Shown piece after piece: positions 56,643-64,000 of a stretch of 64,000 nucleotides of DNA. Location of the stretch: positions 434,001 to 498,000 of the forward strand of contig NZ_JHXX01000002.1 in the NCBI RefSeq assembly GCF_000621605.1. The letters run 5' to 3'. Numbering within the stretch: position 1 is the first letter of the stretch; every line of letters starts with the position of its first letter. Below the pieces are notes generated by a model, which saw only the letters and a list, made by a program, of their open reading frames with translations, was not told where the DNA came from and searched no databases. The DNA comes from Butyrivibrio sp. MC2021. Lineage in GTDB: Bacteria > Bacillota > Clostridia > Lachnospirales > Lachnospiraceae. Both the position numbers and the translations under genes were made by a program.

Positions 56643-57362
56643 ATGAAGTTATATGACAGCATAATTGAGGAGACTTTGGGGGCTCTGGCAAAAGGAACGC
56701 CCAAATGTTTTTCCTATGAAAAGGAAAAGCCCTGGTCCTGTCTTGAAAACACGGAGTTTATCATGCAGAGGGACGCGGGGCCTGAGCTTGGGGGCTCCGG
56801 GGAGCCTTCGGTAAACTACACCTGCGTCACCACCTCGGGACTTGCGAACGAGGACGAGATAATAGTTTACGGACAGGATATTCCTGAGATAAAAAAGGAC
56901 ACTGCTTTTGCCAGAATCGTGATCCTTGAGACCTGTGACCTTAAGGAGAGCGAGGATCAGGAGAAGACCTTCCAGACCATAAGAAATATGGAATTCGTGA
57001 GATACCATGTTTTTCCCGAAGGATATATGGTGAGGGTCTCCGCCAGCAGCAATCAGGAGCAGGTTAGAATAGCAAAGAGCGCCATTAAAAAGGGCATTTG
57101 CTTTTCAAAGGTGGGGGCGGCCTACATCAAAAAGTACAAGGAGATCCCTGAGATTAAGAAGGTAAGGGTTATCTTTGTCACGGAAAAAGAGCTGGTTAAC
57201 GCCATCAAGGGCAACGCGGAGAAGGTGGATGCCATAACCAAGACTCTGACCCACATCCTGGACGGAATGCCCACGGACTGTGGTCACTGTAGCATGAAGC
57301 CCGTATGCGACGAGGTGGACGGCCTCAAGGAGCTTCATCTTGGGAAAAAGGCAGCAAAATAA
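56643..57362 (+). CDS. stand-alone acetyl-CoA-synthase (CdhC/AcsB)-like protein
   Basis: 239 residues. In its second half YMVRVSASSNQEQVRIAKSA, KKVRVIFVTEKEL and CGHCSMKPVCDEV follow the order of CdhC/AcsB (MRVS, then VQVTFYT, then CTLCQSFAPTNVC). The first half (EIIVYGQDIPEIKKDTAF) fits the CdhC start too. The three cysteines of the first A-cluster strand are thus partly kept (CxxCxxxxxC), but the later CGCF strand of CdhC is missing. It may be a Ni/Fe-S domain used here without acetyl-CoA synthesis. The match is by eye; the ancestry is likely, the function open. 21 bases separate it from the previous gene. Confidence 0.6.
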   Translation: MKLYDSIIEETLGALAKGTPKCFSYEKEKPWSCLENTEFIMQRDAGPELGGSGEPSVNYTCVTTSGLANEDEIIVYGQDIPEIKKDTAFARIVILETCDLKESEDQEKTFQTIRNMEFVRYHVFPEGYMVRVSASSNQEQVRIAKSAIKKGICFSKVGAAYIKKYKEIPEIKKVRVIFVTEKELVNAIKGNAEKVDAITKTLTHILDGMPTDCGHCSMKPVCDEVDGLKELHLGKKAAK

Positions 57363-57383
57363 TATGGGGAAAGGGAGATTATT

Positions 57384-59447
57384 ATGAAGCAGCAATACGA
57401 GGCACTTTTTACGCCTTGGAAAATAGGAAACTGTGAGATAAAGAACAGAATAGTGCTGGCGCCTATGGGCGGAACCTGTATCTTCGGATGGATGGAGCCA
57501 ATGGGAAGCCATTTCGACAAGGAGGCGGCAAGACTTCTTTTAAAGATAGCAAAGCACGACTGCGGCCTTATCATTCCGGGCATCGCTCCCGTTAAGGACA
57601 TGCTGGGAGGAAAATGGCTGTATCAGAATCCAAAGAAGTTCGAAGAACTGGCTGTTTTTATGGATGAGCTCCATAAGACGGGAGCAAAGATGTTTGTGCA
57701 GATGACGGCGGGCTTTGGAAGAAGCATGGCCCTTACTGCGCCGCTGGCTCTTCTTGCCAAGAACAAGGCTCTCAATACTCTGGCAAAGCCCATTATCGAT
57801 GCGGAGTATCTGACAGCGGCACCGTCGCCCCTTCCCAACAGATGGGCTGACGATGTCAGGACAAGAGCCATAACCAAGGAAGAAATCGAGGATATCATCT
57901 ACGCTTTCGGTGAGACCGCAAGACTTTGCAAGGAAGCGGGAGTTGACGGCGTGGAGGTACATGCTGTTCATGAGGGATATCTTCTTGATCAGTTTACTCT
58001 TAAATATACCAATAAAAGAACTGACGAATACGGCGGCTCTTTTGAGAACAGATACAGATTTGCGGCTGAGATCGTAAAGGAGATAAAGAGGACCTGCGGA
58101 GCGGACTTCCCGGTTTCTCTTCGCTATTCCGTCAGGTCCATGACCAAGGCCTTCCAGTACGGCGCTATGCCGGGAGAGGACTTTGAGGAGATAGGCCGTG
58201 ACATGGAGGAGTCCGAAAGGGCCGTTAAGTTCCTTCAGGATGCAGGCTACGACATGCTCAACTGTGACAACGGAACCTATGATGCCTGGTACTGGGCTCA
58301 TCCGCCGCAGTACATGCCTCAGAACTGTAACCTTGAGGATGTGGAGCACATCAAGAAGTTTGTGGACATTCCCGTGGTCTGCGCCGGTAAGATGGAGCCG
58401 GATGTGGGAGCTAAGGCAATCAGCGAAGGCAGTATTGATGCCATGGCTGTGGGAAGGCAGTTCCTGGCTGATCCCAGATGGGTATCCAAGCTTAAGAGAG
58501 ATAAGGAAGCGGATATCCGTCCCTGCATATGCTGTCACAGTGCCTGCTTTAACCTGACCAAGCACAACGGCACTGCCAATGACCAGGACCTTACGGAATC
58601 CGCAGGAATGTGCAAGTGCGCGGTTAATCCCCGCAGCATGCAGAGCAAAAAATACAGGGTTATTCCCACGGAGCATCCAAAGAAGGTTGCCATCATCGGC
58701 GGTGGTATCGGAGGAATGGAGGCTGCAAGGATCCTTGCCCTTCGTGGACACAAGCCTGTTATCTATGAAAAGACAGATGAGCTGGGCGGTGTATTTATCG
58801 CAGCGGCAGCTCCTGAGTTCAAGGAAAAGGACAAAGCTCTCATTGCCTGGCAGAAGAGACAGCTCCAGAAGCTCGGCATAGAGATCCACTATAATACCAA
58901 TGTTCAGCCCGGAAGCCTTCCTCAGGCCGATGAGTACATCATCGCCACAGGAGCAGAGGCCAACCGCATTCCTATTCCCGGAGCGGCAGAGTATGCCATG
59001 GATGCCACGGATTATCTTCTTGGTAAAAAACAGGTTGGTAAAGACATAGTTATCATCGGCGGAGGCCTTACAGGCTGCGAGATAGCACTGGATCTTTTCC
59101 GAAAGGGTAAGAATCCTCAGATCGTGGAGATGAAGGATGACCTTATCGCGGTTAAGAATATGTGCCTTGCCAATACAAGCTATCTTCGTGACTGCTTTAA
59201 GACCAACAAGGTTCCGGTGTATTTAAATGCAGCGGTTAACAGTATCGGAGAGGACTTCGTGGAGGTTTCACTTGGTGATGGAAGAACTAAGAAGCTCCAT
59301 GCTGATTCAGTTATCATGTCTGTGGGCTATCATCCGGTGCCTATCATGAATGAAGCTAAGAATGTTCACCTTCTTGGAGACTGCAAGAAGGTAGCCAATG
59401 TCCGCAGCGCCATCTGGGGTGCCTGGGATATTGCAATGAAGATTTAA
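57384..59447 (+). CDS. old-yellow-enzyme-type enoate / dienoyl-CoA reductase
   Basis: 687 residues. Residues 1-370 are an FMN-binding barrel (RIVLAPMGGTC, GVDGVEVHAVHEGYLLDQF). A [4Fe-4S] motif (CICCHSAC, then CKCAVNP) follows near 380-410, and an FAD/NAD(P) half begins near residue 430 (AIIGGGIGGMEAA, then IIGGGLTGCEIA). The domain order is that of 2,4-dienoyl-CoA reductase and 2-enoate reductase, which take electrons from NAD(P)H to reduce alkenes. As last gene of the plus-strand arm it may act on the product of the dehydratase-like enzymes. Terminator at 59461. Ribosome site GGGAG. Confidence 0.9.
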   Translation: MKQQYEALFTPWKIGNCEIKNRIVLAPMGGTCIFGWMEPMGSHFDKEAARLLLKIAKHDCGLIIPGIAPVKDMLGGKWLYQNPKKFEELAVFMDELHKTGAKMFVQMTAGFGRSMALTAPLALLAKNKALNTLAKPIIDAEYLTAAPSPLPNRWADDVRTRAITKEEIEDIIYAFGETARLCKEAGVDGVEVHAVHEGYLLDQFTLKYTNKRTDEYGGSFENRYRFAAEIVKEIKRTCGADFPVSLRYSVRSMTKAFQYGAMPGEDFEEIGRDMEESERAVKFLQDAGYDMLNCDNGTYDAWYWAHPPQYMPQNCNLEDVEHIKKFVDIPVVCAGKMEPDVGAKAISEGSIDAMAVGRQFLADPRWVSKLKRDKEADIRPCICCHSACFNLTKHNGTANDQDLTESAGMCKCAVNPRSMQSKKYRVIPTEHPKKVAIIGGGIGGMEAARILALRGHKPVIYEKTDELGGVFIAAAAPEFKEKDKALIAWQKRQLQKLGIEIHYNTNVQPGSLPQADEYIIATGAEANRIPIPGAAEYAMDATDYLLGKKQVGKDIVIIGGGLTGCEIALDLFRKGKNPQIVEMKDDLIAVKNMCLANTSYLRDCFKTNKVPVYLNAAVNSIGEDFVEVSLGDGRTKKLHADSVIMSVGYHPVPIMNEAKNVHLLGDCKKVANVRSAIWGAWDIAMKI

Positions 59448-59460
59448 AAAGATGAACTTA

Positions 59461-59496
59461 AAAAAGTGAGGTCGGGACAGCCTGACCTCACTTTTT
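59461..59496. terminator. bidirectional terminator
   Basis: AAAAAGTGAGGTC pairs perfectly with GACCTCACTTTTT. It ends the plus-strand reductase gene and the minus-strand GGDEF gene, whose stop is 5 bases away. Confidence 0.9.
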
Positions 59497-59501
59497 GCGT
59501 G

Positions 59502-60716
59502 TTAGTTTTTGAAGAGATTTTCATAAAAAGCTTTTTTATCCTGATACATTCGCTCATCAGCAGCTTTTATGGCAGCGTCTATGTCATAATTGCCTTCTAA
59601 GTATACACTTCCGATGGCAAAGCTTACGTCGTAGGTGTTTTTTGCCATTCCCTTTAGCTGCGCGACCTGTTCATTCATTTTGCTTTCGTTTATGCCGGCG
59701 CAGAGGATGACGAATTCGTCTCCCCCGGCTCTGAAAATCTGATAGTCACCGAAAACAATCTTTATAAGGGAGGCAGCTCTTATCAGGAGTTTATCCCCTG
59801 CATCATGACCCTTTTCATCATTGGTTTTCTTAAGACCGTTAAGGTCTGCAAAGATAACACCCATAGAAGGAGGAAGCTCTTCCTGGCCTTCCTTTATGCT
59901 GTTTATATAGTCAGAGAGGGCATTTCTGTTATTGACCTTCGTGAGAATGTCTGTGGTGCTTTTATATTCCAGCTGATGCAGCAACTGATAGTTCACAATT
60001 ACAGATGCAATGATAAAGGTTGAAAGCTCCAAGGTTTCCTTTATCCTATCTGTTTTATCGGTGTCATAGTTGGCTGCCCAGATATAACCCACGATTATCT
60101 GATTATATTGGATAGCATAGAGAATCATGTTTTTGACGCCATAGGAAGTCAGTGACTTGTACCATACAGGGTCACGTTCCTCAATTACAGACAGATTATT
60201 AAGCAAAAGGCAATCTGACATGGCGAGACAATCTTCCATGGCTTTTACCACACCATATGGACTTCGCCCCATCTCAGATGCGATTTTATGCATAAAATCA
60301 ATCTGTAAGCCATTCTGATCCACAAGGGAACAATCCCTTGTAGCAGGATCTACAGTATAAAGAGAGCACATTTCTGCGCTGCATAAATCTTTTATTATGG
60401 TGGTTATGGAAGAAAGGCCTGTAAAAAGATTCTGGGTGACATGGAGTTTAATACCAATTTCAAGAACGGCATTGATAACTTCAGTGGACTTGTTGATCAT
60501 TGATTCAGTCTCTACCACATCTGAATAAGTCAGTATATAGAGGCAGTAGACAGTCCTGCTCCCTTCAGGGGAATCTGATTCAGGTACATTGTCCCATATA
60601 TCAGCGATGGGAAGATAGAAACCCTTAAGCCAGCCGCCTCGGGCATTTACATAGGAATAAAGAGGCGCAGGAGTGCCGGCACATTTATAGACAAAAGCTT
60701 CAAAATTAAGGTCCAT
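59502..60716 (-). CDS. GAF-GGDEF diguanylate cyclase, main part after an in-frame TAG
   Basis: 404 residues: the last part of an N-terminal sensor domain, a GAF-like domain (about 100-250), and a GGDEF domain with RAGGDEFVIL and ADLNGLKK. The ATG at 60716 directly follows a TAG (60719-60717) of the same reading frame. No ribosome site lies before this ATG, while a strong AGGAGG site precedes the upstream ATG at 60902. Family members in related bacteria seem to have one continuous N-terminal domain here, so a nonsense change, readthrough or restart is likely. No RxxD I-site (RxxxRAGGDEF region reads YQIFRAGG). Confidence 0.75.
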   Translation of the reverse strand: MDLNFEAFVYKCAGTPAPLYSYVNARGGWLKGFYLPIADIWDNVPESDSPEGSRTVYCLYILTYSDVVETESMINKSTEVINAVLEIGIKLHVTQNLFTGLSSITTIIKDLCSAEMCSLYTVDPATRDCSLVDQNGLQIDFMHKIASEMGRSPYGVVKAMEDCLAMSDCLLLNNLSVIEERDPVWYKSLTSYGVKNMILYAIQYNQIIVGYIWAANYDTDKTDRIKETLELSTFIIASVIVNYQLLHQLEYKSTTDILTKVNNRNALSDYINSIKEGQEELPPSMGVIFADLNGLKKTNDEKGHDAGDKLLIRAASLIKIVFGDYQIFRAGGDEFVILCAGINESKMNEQVAQLKGMAKNTYDVSFAIGSVYLEGNYDIDAAIKAADERMYQDKKAFYENLFKN

Positions 60717-60902
60717 CTAGTAATTACGGTAAGGAATACCTGGATAAAATTCAGGTGCATCCGGAGTCATATGAAGCATAAGCTCGTTCATCTTATTTAC
60801 TGCCATAAGTCTTATCTCACTATAGCTTCCGTCGGGTAGAATATCAAAGGCATACAGGCTGGCCCAGCCGTTTATTCCTTCTATCCACGATTGATAATCC
60901 AT
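60717..60902 (-). CDS. N-terminal fragment of the GGDEF gene, ending in TAG
   Basis: 61 residues starting at an ATG with AGGAGG 7 nt upstream: MDYQSWIEGINGWASLYAFD at the start and FYPGIPYRNY at the end, then TAG. The segment looks like the first half of a PAS-like sensor domain common in front of GGDEF in these bacteria, and the following reading frame (DLNFEAFVYKCAG) looks like its second half. An earlier in-frame Met at 60926 has no ribosome site. Confidence 0.6.
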   Translation of the reverse strand: MDYQSWIEGINGWASLYAFDILPDGSYSEIRLMAVNKMNELMLHMTPDAPEFYPGIPYRNY

Positions 60903-61138
60903 CACATTTCCTCCTGCATAAAGCATCTCTCTATATATAGTATTTTAACGAATAAAGTGAGGGCATGACCTTTTATCCTTATAAAATAATCATAAAAAAT
61001 ATTAAAAACAGATTAAATATGTACGTAATAAAGCATCCTGAATCGTTTGATATTGTAAAATAAAATTACGCTTTTTATGGATTATAAAGCGCAAAAATAT
61101 GTATTCAAATGATTGAAATGCTGTGATGGAGGGTTTTT

Positions 61139-64000
61139 ATGAAGATGAAAAAGGCGCTAAAACAGTTACTATGCATGATGTTATCTACTGTACTGGTAAT
61201 ATCATCGCTGAATCTGAAGGCTTTTGCCATGGAAGAGGGGCAGGAGCCGGAGGAGGTTCTCCTTTTGGAGCAGCAGGAGAAAGAACTTGAAGCCCAGCTT
61301 GAAACCCTGGGAGATGAGGAAAAATTTCCTGAAGGATACTTTGGCTTTGGCAGGACGGCCATCACCCTTTTGGAAGGTGAGGATGGCGTAATTGAGGTGC
61401 TCCGCGCCGGCAATAAAGATACAGAGGCTTCTGTGACCTTTAAGGCTGTGGATGTATCCAGTGAATATGGAAAAGATTACACATTAAGCGTTACAGGAGG
61501 CTTCTTTGGGGATAAGACTCTGGATGCCAATCCTGACGCAAAGCCTCTTATGCAGGAATACGACATAGAGGTTGTGGAGAATCCGGATGACATCCTGGAT
61601 TTAGAGGAAGCTGCAGCACTTACGGAGAATGAGGATGCTGCATTAGAAGCAGAAGAATCAGAAGATGATGCGATTCTTTTGGAAGATGAAGATGTAGAAA
61701 TAGAAGATGAAAAAACAGAAGATGAAATTGAATTAGAAGAGGCGTCTTCAGAAGCAAATGCAAAGCCCCGGGAGAAGGCTTCAAATGTGCTTTCTAAAGG
61801 AAGCGGCCTTGCAAATTTATACAAGGCACAGACCGGGGAAAACCTTCCAAGCTATAACTGGAGAGAATACAGTGAAGAGGAAGCTCCTGAAGAGACCATG
61901 GAGCTTATGGATGCGGGTTATGACAACACCAAGGAGCAGCTGGATCAGCTTGATGGTGTTACTGTGCGCCTTACCTTTGAACCCGGAGAATATAAGAAGG
62001 AAATTAAGATCTGCGGAATAGATGACAAGCTTTCCGAGAGCGAAGAGCAGTTCATCATCGTATTACAGGATGAGGAAGGCGCTGCCCTTGGCGAGAATAA
62101 TAACGGCTATGTAAATATTACTGATAATGATGAGAAGGAAGATATTACCTATTCCTTCAAGGAGGAATCAGTTATTGTATCCCCTGATGAAACAGAGGCC
62201 ATCGTTACTGTTGTCCGAAACCAGGGCATCAATCAGATGGACTTTGTGACTGTTGGCACTGATGCTGAGGATGCAGAAGCAGGTGTTGACTATGAGGCGG
62301 TTTATAAAGAGCTTTTCTTTGCAGCAGGGGTATCGGAACAGACAGTGACTATCCCAATCCTTAAAGGAGTAAGGGATGAAGAAAAGCATTTCTATATTGG
62401 CCTTGCACACCGGGGAAAAGACAAGGGACAAGTGGGTGCTTCCTGCCTTGTTACTATAGCTAAGGATGACGGCGCAAAGGCTGTAGAAGTAAATGAAAAT
62501 GTTACTCCTTCCGAGCCTTCGGAAGCTGAATTCGAGACAGTAGATAATGTAACCGCAGCTGCAGGTCAGTATGATGAAGTGAAGTACAACATCAACAAAA
62601 CCTGGGTACAGCGTGATGACTTTCCATGGGTTGATGGATATTATGATCTTTCAAGTGCTTCTTATGTAAAGGTTAACTTCTCAACCTGGGGCGAGACCTG
62701 GGGACTCTTTATTAATCATAAAGTAAAGAACGTCCGAGTTAAGATGTATGTTGATAATAAAACTACCGGCAGGACCTTTTATGAGGAAAAAGACTTTAGC
62801 ACCGAGAAGATGGAAGAAGCTTCCTCTGTTATCTTTTACAAGGGATCGGACTGGAGTCAGTATAAGAACGGCGGACATATCTATGCCAAGGTAAAGGGAA
62901 ATAGTAAAAATACCTATGAAGGTGTATCACTTACGGTCAAGGACATTGTAGTTGGCTATATGAATTATGAAGTCAAGATCAACAACAATATGTCTGACTA
63001 TAACAGCTATGTGGAACAGCATTGGACAGGGCAGAAAACACATAGTAACAATGGAAATGCCATACGCTATCCACAGCAGTACTTCAATATGGATGGAACT
63101 AATCTGGTTACTTCAAAGACCTTCCGCTGCGGTTCTACTGTAACTATGCTGAGAGATACAGATACCAGCAGAATGGGTAAAAACTCAGCCGGAATCTACC
63201 CAACAGAGGATACTGTTGAGTTTAAGGGATTCAAGCTCCATAAACCCGGTACAACAGGGGAGCTTTCAAGTGACATTATCCAGTCCGGTTTCAGACTTGA
63301 CAATGCCTTTGTAGATAAATATAAAAACTACTTATGGAATGATAAAACCTTCGTCCTTGTACCAATTTATGAACCCAAAGCAGTAACAGTAGAGCCTAAC
63401 AGATGGGATGCACAGGTTTCCGGAGGCAGTGAGAAGGGTGACTATATAGGCTACAAATCCGGATGTTGTATGGATGGTGTAACAAAGCTTGACACCATTA
63501 CCTTCAAAGCCGGAGCAAATGCCGGATATGCCATCACACAGATCGATATAAACGGAAAGAGTGATAAATCGGATTCAGCATATTCTGTTTCACGAACAAA
63601 TCAAAATGAATCTGACTTAAACAGCTTTACAACTCATTTGGGAGATGCAGGTATTAAGTATTACAGGACATATCTGCGCTTTGATAATGCTACTCTCAAG
63701 ATCATGGCAGACCCTGCTCAGGTTAATCATGCAGAGATCCAGCAGGGCATAGCAGTATATGTAGATAAGACCCGCACTCCACATGAGAGTACCTGGCAGA
63801 AACCATATGAAATTAAAAATGTTACCATGGGAACCACCTATAATGTTGGCTCTCTGGTAAAAAAGGATTCACCGTACCACGCGTTCTGGAGAGATGGAAC
63901 CCTTGATAACGATGAGGATGGTGAGTGGATTGAGAATCATCCCACCTATCACACCTTTGATCCATCCATAGGAAGTGCCATTTCCTATACCACCAAGCTT
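61139..64000 (+). CDS. large secreted Calx-beta-like protein, partial at the window end
   Basis: 954 codons are open to the edge and the stop is outside. A signal peptide (about 1-30, ending KAFA) is followed by a Glu/Asp-rich region (residues about 130-205, with DDAILLEDEDVEIED). Calx-beta-like repeats are seen at about 65-145 and 255-455: they show DYTLSVTGG, AGVDYEAVYKELFFAAG and EQTVTIPILKG, the pattern of Ca-binding Calx-beta strands. Later parts are beta-rich and aromatic without a known motif (for example FNMDGTNLVTSKTFRCGS). GGAGGG precedes the ATG at 61139. No membrane anchor is visible yet. Likely a cell-surface or extracellular adhesin-like protein. Confidence 0.8.
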   Translation, partial: MKMKKALKQLLCMMLSTVLVISSLNLKAFAMEEGQEPEEVLLLEQQEKELEAQLETLGDEEKFPEGYFGFGRTAITLLEGEDGVIEVLRAGNKDTEASVTFKAVDVSSEYGKDYTLSVTGGFFGDKTLDANPDAKPLMQEYDIEVVENPDDILDLEEAAALTENEDAALEAEESEDDAILLEDEDVEIEDEKTEDEIELEEASSEANAKPREKASNVLSKGSGLANLYKAQTGENLPSYNWREYSEEEAPEETMELMDAGYDNTKEQLDQLDGVTVRLTFEPGEYKKEIKICGIDDKLSESEEQFIIVLQDEEGAALGENNNGYVNITDNDEKEDITYSFKEESVIVSPDETEAIVTVVRNQGINQMDFVTVGTDAEDAEAGVDYEAVYKELFFAAGVSEQTVTIPILKGVRDEEKHFYIGLAHRGKDKGQVGASCLVTIAKDDGAKAVEVNENVTPSEPSEAEFETVDNVTAAAGQYDEVKYNINKTWVQRDDFPWVDGYYDLSSASYVKVNFSTWGETWGLFINHKVKNVRVKMYVDNKTTGRTFYEEKDFSTEKMEEASSVIFYKGSDWSQYKNGGHIYAKVKGNSKNTYEGVSLTVKDIVVGYMNYEVKINNNMSDYNSYVEQHWTGQKTHSNNGNAIRYPQQYFNMDGTNLVTSKTFRCGSTVTMLRDTDTSRMGKNSAGIYPTEDTVEFKGFKLHKPGTTGELSSDIIQSGFRLDNAFVDKYKNYLWNDKTFVLVPIYEPKAVTVEPNRWDAQVSGGSEKGDYIGYKSGCCMDGVTKLDTITFKAGANAGYAITQIDINGKSDKSDSAYSVSRTNQNESDLNSFTTHLGDAGIKYYRTYLRFDNATLKIMADPAQVNHAEIQQGIAVYVDKTRTPHESTWQKPYEIKNVTMGTTYNVGSLVKKDSPYHAFWRDGTLDNDEDGEWIENHPTYHTFDPSIGSAISYTTKL

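Noticed and set aside
57540..58889. 449-codon minus-strand frame opposite the old-yellow-enzyme gene
   Set aside because: The plus strand encodes a recognised enzyme; the antisense product has no domain or ribosome site.
48615..59447. Assignment to a known fermentation path (2-hydroxyglutarate or phenyllactate)
   Set aside because: No CoA-transferase, CoA-ligase, 2-hydroxyacid dehydrogenase or acyl-CoA dehydrogenase is encoded nearby, and the large subunits are too long for the known enzymes.

Overview
The window is a bacterial chromosome segment that reads like a gut or rumen Lachnospiraceae (Butyrivibrio or a close relative). This is inferred, not proven. The grounds are AGGAGG-type ribosome binding sites, moderate GC, GGDEF proteins, a glycerol operon with a DUF1667 gene, intracellular GH120 and GH29 glycosidases, a secreted multi-CBM protein and anaerobic Fe-S enzymology.

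Layout. 1-2.1 kb: end of a YggS-like gene, a small unknown gene and a membrane diguanylate cyclase. 2.2-9.5 kb: a tight operon of intracellular carbohydrate enzymes (GH120 beta-xylosidase with an unusual C-terminal extension, an HxxxDG acyltransferase, a zinc-ribbon membrane protein, a pectin-acetylesterase-like hydrolase, a GH29 fucosidase). 9.5-13.9 kb: small unknowns, thioredoxin and a membrane-anchored carboxylesterase. 14-18.7 kb: glycerol kinase, GlpA-like and GlpB-like oxidoreductases and DUF1667, behind a clear promoter. 18.8-20.9 kb (minus): a secreted protein made only of carbohydrate-binding modules. 21.4-30.3 kb: argH, asd, a degenerate DUF234-type ATPase overlapping a topoisomerase III with five zinc-ribbon repeats, a membrane protein, and a His-rich protein next to a CooT-type nickel protein.

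30.3-31.4 kb is a gene-free array of long imperfect hairpins built from about ten copies of a 30-bp repeat in both orientations. Two related hairpins differ in stem sequence but keep their pairing. Next is a gene for a 4295-residue, alanine-rich, probably coiled-coil surface protein (31.6-44.5 kb), then a MATE transporter. 45.9-48.3 kb is a repeat island. Two 350-bp direct repeats (about 97% identical), each carrying three 39-nt hairpins with the same stem, flank a PD-(D/E)XK-like nuclease gene. The second copy sits inside 148-bp inverted repeats.

48.3-59.4 kb is the most interesting protein-coding locus. Two pairs of 2-hydroxyacyl-CoA-dehydratase-like subunits are divergently transcribed. 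The plus-strand arm also has a CooC/AcsF-like ATPase, one HgdC-type activator, a stand-alone protein resembling a piece of acetyl-CoA synthase (CdhC/AcsB) and an old-yellow-enzyme reductase. Each arm carries a related small membrane protein. No CoA-transferase or ligase is present, so a classical dehydratase pathway is not supported. The likeliest reading is an undescribed ATP-driven reductase or metal-cluster system.

The window ends with a GAF-GGDEF gene interrupted by an in-frame TAG and the first 954 codons of a secreted Calx-beta-like protein.
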